From the NCBI GenBank assembly GCA_005882715.1, contig VBEI01000102.1, positions 1 through 8,057 on the forward strand: a stretch of 8,057 bases of DNA, in the 5' to 3' direction. Under the pieces are notes generated by a model. It was not told the origin of the DNA. It did not search any database and was given only the letters and a program-made list of their open reading frames with translations. Positions 6,458 to 8,057 of the stretch are shown piece by piece. Made by a program: the position numbers and the translations under genes. This DNA is from Chloroflexota bacterium (GTDB lineage: Bacteria > Chloroflexota > Dehalococcoidia > SM23-28-2 > RBG-16-64-32). Position 1 is the stretch's first letter; every line of letters begins with the position of its first letter.

Positions 6458-6526
6458 CCGGCTCGTGACGAACCGGTAGCCGACGCCCGGCTCTGTAATG
6501 ATGCAGCGCGGCGCCTGCGGGTCCGG
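6458..6526 (-). pseudogene. Response-regulator C-terminus remnant R4
   Basis: The minus strand reads PDPQAPRCIITEPGVGYRFV then TSRG, the wing of an OmpR-type DNA-binding domain, with the frame continuing past the expected stop. The inverted repeat 6458-6476 has 9-bp arms with one mismatch (CCGGCTCGT against ACGAACCGG). It starts 18 nt downstream of the displaced end of the propeller gene. It is closest to R3 in sequence, sharing GGGTCCGGC, although by position it is the counterpart of R1. Confidence 0.8.
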
Positions 6527-6543
6527 CGCATATGCGCTGGGCA

Positions 6544-6660
6544 TTACCGGGCACCGTACCAATCGAAGAGGTCGTCCCAATGGATGAAGCCATAATATCC
6601 CTCCGGGGTCGAGGCACCCAGGACCGCGGCCTTCCGCGGGTCTTTTCCGTCGGCGTTCAT
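6544..6660 (-). pseudogene. Displaced C-terminal end of the PD40 propeller protein (38-codon frame)
   Basis: A 38-codon frame (ATG 6660-6658, TAA 6546-6544) overlaps the stop of the propeller gene by four bases (ATGA). Its beginning, MNADGKDPRK, is the segment expected directly after LWL in PD40/TolB-like proteins (LWLMNADG is a standard motif). The upstream frame instead ends LWLMSAE. Removing one unit of the 11-bp tandem repeat at 6650-6671 joins the two frames without a gap. It is therefore best read as the original C-terminus, rich in aromatics (GYYGFIHWDDLFDWYG). It could still be made as a separate peptide by coupled reinitiation at the ATGA overlap, since no ribosome binding site is seen. 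Confidence 0.75.
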
Positions 6661-6671
6661 TCGGCGCTCAT
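6650..6671 (-). repeat. 11-bp tandem duplication causing a frameshift
   Basis: Two adjacent units read ATGAGCGCCGA (6671-6661) and ATGAACGCCGA (6660-6650) on the minus strand, differing at one base. Eleven is not a multiple of three, so the second unit shifts the frame and creates the TGA that ends the propeller gene. The single mismatch means the duplication is either not brand new or was imprecise. Confidence 0.9.
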
Positions 6672-8057
6672 TAGCCACAACTCGATGTTCGCACCCGAGC
6701 GGATGCCATAACCCTGAAAGTCGCCGGCCATCACGCGGACAAAGAGGATGTACGAGCCACCAGACGACCAGGTGGGCCAGTTGTCGGAGTACGTGGCATC
6801 AGACGTAAGCTGCTGCACCCGGCCGGCGCTATCGCCCAGCCAGATCCCGCGCGTGGCAGCCGGCTCAGGATCCCTGTTGGTATCTTCGGGCGCGCGTCCT
6901 TCGCCGCGGCTGAAGGCGACGACATCGCCCTGCGGCGACCAGGCGGGGTTGAGCTCGGCAGTCCCGTCGTCGTTGCGGAACGCCGTTCCAGCTCCGGTCA
7001 GGTCCGAGATCACCAGGTGCTTGCGGATCCAGATATCGCGCCCGCCGCCATCGACAAACGCGATCTGCGAGCCGTTCGGCGACCAGGTGATGATCCCCTC
7101 CCGATCGAGGAGGGTGCGCCCCAGTTCCCGTGGCTCTCCCCCATCAACCGGAATAACAAACAGCGGCGCGCCATCGGCCGAGATCGAGGAGGAGTCGATC
7201 GGCTCCTGCCAGAAGCTTAAGTAACGTCCGTCGCGGGACCAGCCGTGGAGATATGGGATGGGGCCGGCGGTGGACTGATGCGTGACCTCATATACATCCC
7301 GCCGTGCACCCGATCCCTCAGCGTTTACCACCGAGAGTCCTTGCCGCACCTGGCACACCGTCCCGTATACGCGAAACCCGACCGCGCACATGGAGCCATC
7401 GCCACCGGCGTCCTCTGACCAACCGAAGGCGATGTTGAGCCCGTCAGGCGACCACGCAAAATGCCCTGCGCGGGCAAGCGCCCGCCGCTCGCCGGTTTCA
7501 GCATTCAACGTATTTATGAACCCACCGCCTGTGTACGCCAACACTGAATTCACGGGAGACCACGACAGAGAAAAAGCTTCGTCGGCGACCTTGGCCTGAG
7601 ACCCGCCCTCAGCGGACACCACCCAGCCGGACAATCCGAAACCGTTGTCGGGCCTTTTCTGGAAGGCGATCCACTTGCCGTCGGCCGACCAACGTGGTGC
7701 TGTATTGCGTTGGTCATCCGTCAATCGGCGTTCTTCGCCGCCGGCCAGTTCCTTCACCCAGATGTCGTCGCCACGCACGAAAGCAATGCGACCGAGCTCG
7801 GCGTCGCGCCCAATATTTCTTCCAGCCCTGAGGTTCGTTAATTGTTCGCGCACTTCAGGCGTCGGCGCGGCAGACTTGGGTGTGGGTGGTACCGTAGGTC
7901 GTACGAATAGTCCATTGACGGGTCCGCACTGCGGAGGCTTCGGTACGCGAGGGTAGCTCTCGCAGAGTTCGCTGATCGATGCCCGATTTGGCGTGGTCAG
8001 CGGTGTCGGCGTCGATGCTGGAACCGTGTCGCCTTCGAAGCGCAGATACATAACGCC
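6657..8057 (-). CDS. PD40/TolB-like beta-propeller protein, N-terminus outside window, C-terminus frameshifted
   Basis: At least 466 residues; the frame is open through the right edge, so the ATG at 8051 is probably internal and a signal peptide or anchor is likely upstream. A Pro/Thr-rich linker (about 8-66, counted from that ATG) leads into a propeller with seven PD40-type motifs: APRWSADGKWIAF (118-130), SLSWSPVNSVLAY (161-173), HFAWSPDGLNIAF (197-209), LHGWSRDGRYLSF (268-280), IITWSPNGSQIAF (320-332), NPAWSPQGDVVAF (368-380) and NWPTWSSGGSYILF (424-437). Such WD40-like propellers are usually extracytoplasmic binding or scaffold domains; no catalytic residues are seen. The protein ends LWLMSAE because of an 11-bp duplication; the next frame carries the expected continuation. 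The partner genes lie outside the window. Confidence 0.9.
   Translation of the reverse strand, partial: GVMYLRFEGDTVPASTPTPLTTPNRASISELCESYPRVPKPPQCGPVNGLFVRPTVPPTPKSAAPTPEVREQLTNLRAGRNIGRDAELGRIAFVRGDDIWVKELAGGEERRLTDDQRNTAPRWSADGKWIAFQKRPDNGFGLSGWVVSAEGGSQAKVADEAFSLSWSPVNSVLAYTGGGFINTLNAETGERRALARAGHFAWSPDGLNIAFGWSEDAGGDGSMCAVGFRVYGTVCQVRQGLSVVNAEGSGARRDVYEVTHQSTAGPIPYLHGWSRDGRYLSFWQEPIDSSSISADGAPLFVIPVDGGEPRELGRTLLDREGIITWSPNGSQIAFVDGGGRDIWIRKHLVISDLTGAGTAFRNDDGTAELNPAWSPQGDVVAFSRGEGRAPEDTNRDPEPAATRGIWLGDSAGRVQQLTSDATYSDNWPTWSSGGSYILFVRVMAGDFQGYGIRSGANIELWLMSAE

Larger units (their letters stand above)
5518..6526 (+). repeat. Segmental direct repeat, copy B
   Basis: This matches 1-952: the pump 3' half, stem-loop, conserved downstream stretch and response-regulator remnant. 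A 53-bp insert at 6405-6457, absent from copy A, sits immediately before the remnant. The match ends inside the remnant, where copy B continues GGGTCCGG like R3 while copy A diverges. Two direct repeats of about 1 kb this similar are substrates for homologous recombination. Confidence 0.93.

Noticed and set aside
890..6526. CRISPR array formed by the repeated palindromes
   Set aside because: The four copies are separated by hundreds to thousands of bases including genes, with no regular spacers and no cas genes.
5315..6531. Two minus-strand open frames of more than 300 codons opposite the pump gene
   Set aside because: They mirror the codon pattern of the pump and encode low-complexity Arg/Ala/Gly sequence. 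One merely runs out of remnant R4 in a different frame.

Overview
This is a high-GC bacterial window with two divergent or convergent gene pairs, a segmental duplication and a family of small dispersed remnants. The gene mix (a DHA2-type drug pump with an HxlR regulator, a DUF4331 protein with a TPR partner, a PD40/TolB-like propeller and OmpR-type regulator fragments), the high-GC coding DNA and the use of TTG and GTG starts would fit Chloroflexota or another high-GC soil or sediment lineage. I cannot fix the phylum without a search.

Layout from left to right. 2-775 (+) is the C-terminal half of a DHA2 MFS transporter, cut by the window edge. 776-1253 has no intact gene but holds a stem-loop and two remnants of the 3' end of an OmpR-family response regulator. 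1254-3713 (-) is a two-gene unit: a secreted DUF4331 protein, then a membrane-anchored TPR protein, with a strong hairpin between them. 3714-4110 is the DUF4331 upstream region and holds a third, longer response-regulator remnant. 4111-4494 (-) is an HxlR-type repressor, divergent from the full-length DHA2 pump at 4625-6301 (+). The gap between them holds two back-to-back sigma70-like promoters whose -35 boxes lie inside one perfect 14-bp palindrome, a probable HxlR operator. 6302-6543 repeats the stem-loop and response-regulator remnant seen after the first pump. 6544-8057 (-) is a PD40-type beta-propeller protein whose last ~37 codons have been put out of frame by an 11-bp tandem duplication.

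How the parts relate. HxlR and the pump form a regulator-efflux cassette, probably autoregulated from a shared operator. DUF4331 and TPR form a probable envelope-associated operon of unknown function. The pump's 3' half and its downstream DNA are present twice (1-952 and 5518-6526). Nearly all coding differences are silent except in the C-terminal tail, so both copies look maintained.

The most unusual signal is a short element present four times in the same orientation. On the minus strand it encodes the last residues of an OmpR/PhoB winged helix (GVGYRFVTNR), and that coding stretch is itself a near-perfect palindrome. A copy sits downstream of every minus-strand transcription unit and on both sides of the HxlR-pump cassette, like a REP-type boundary element made from a gene end.
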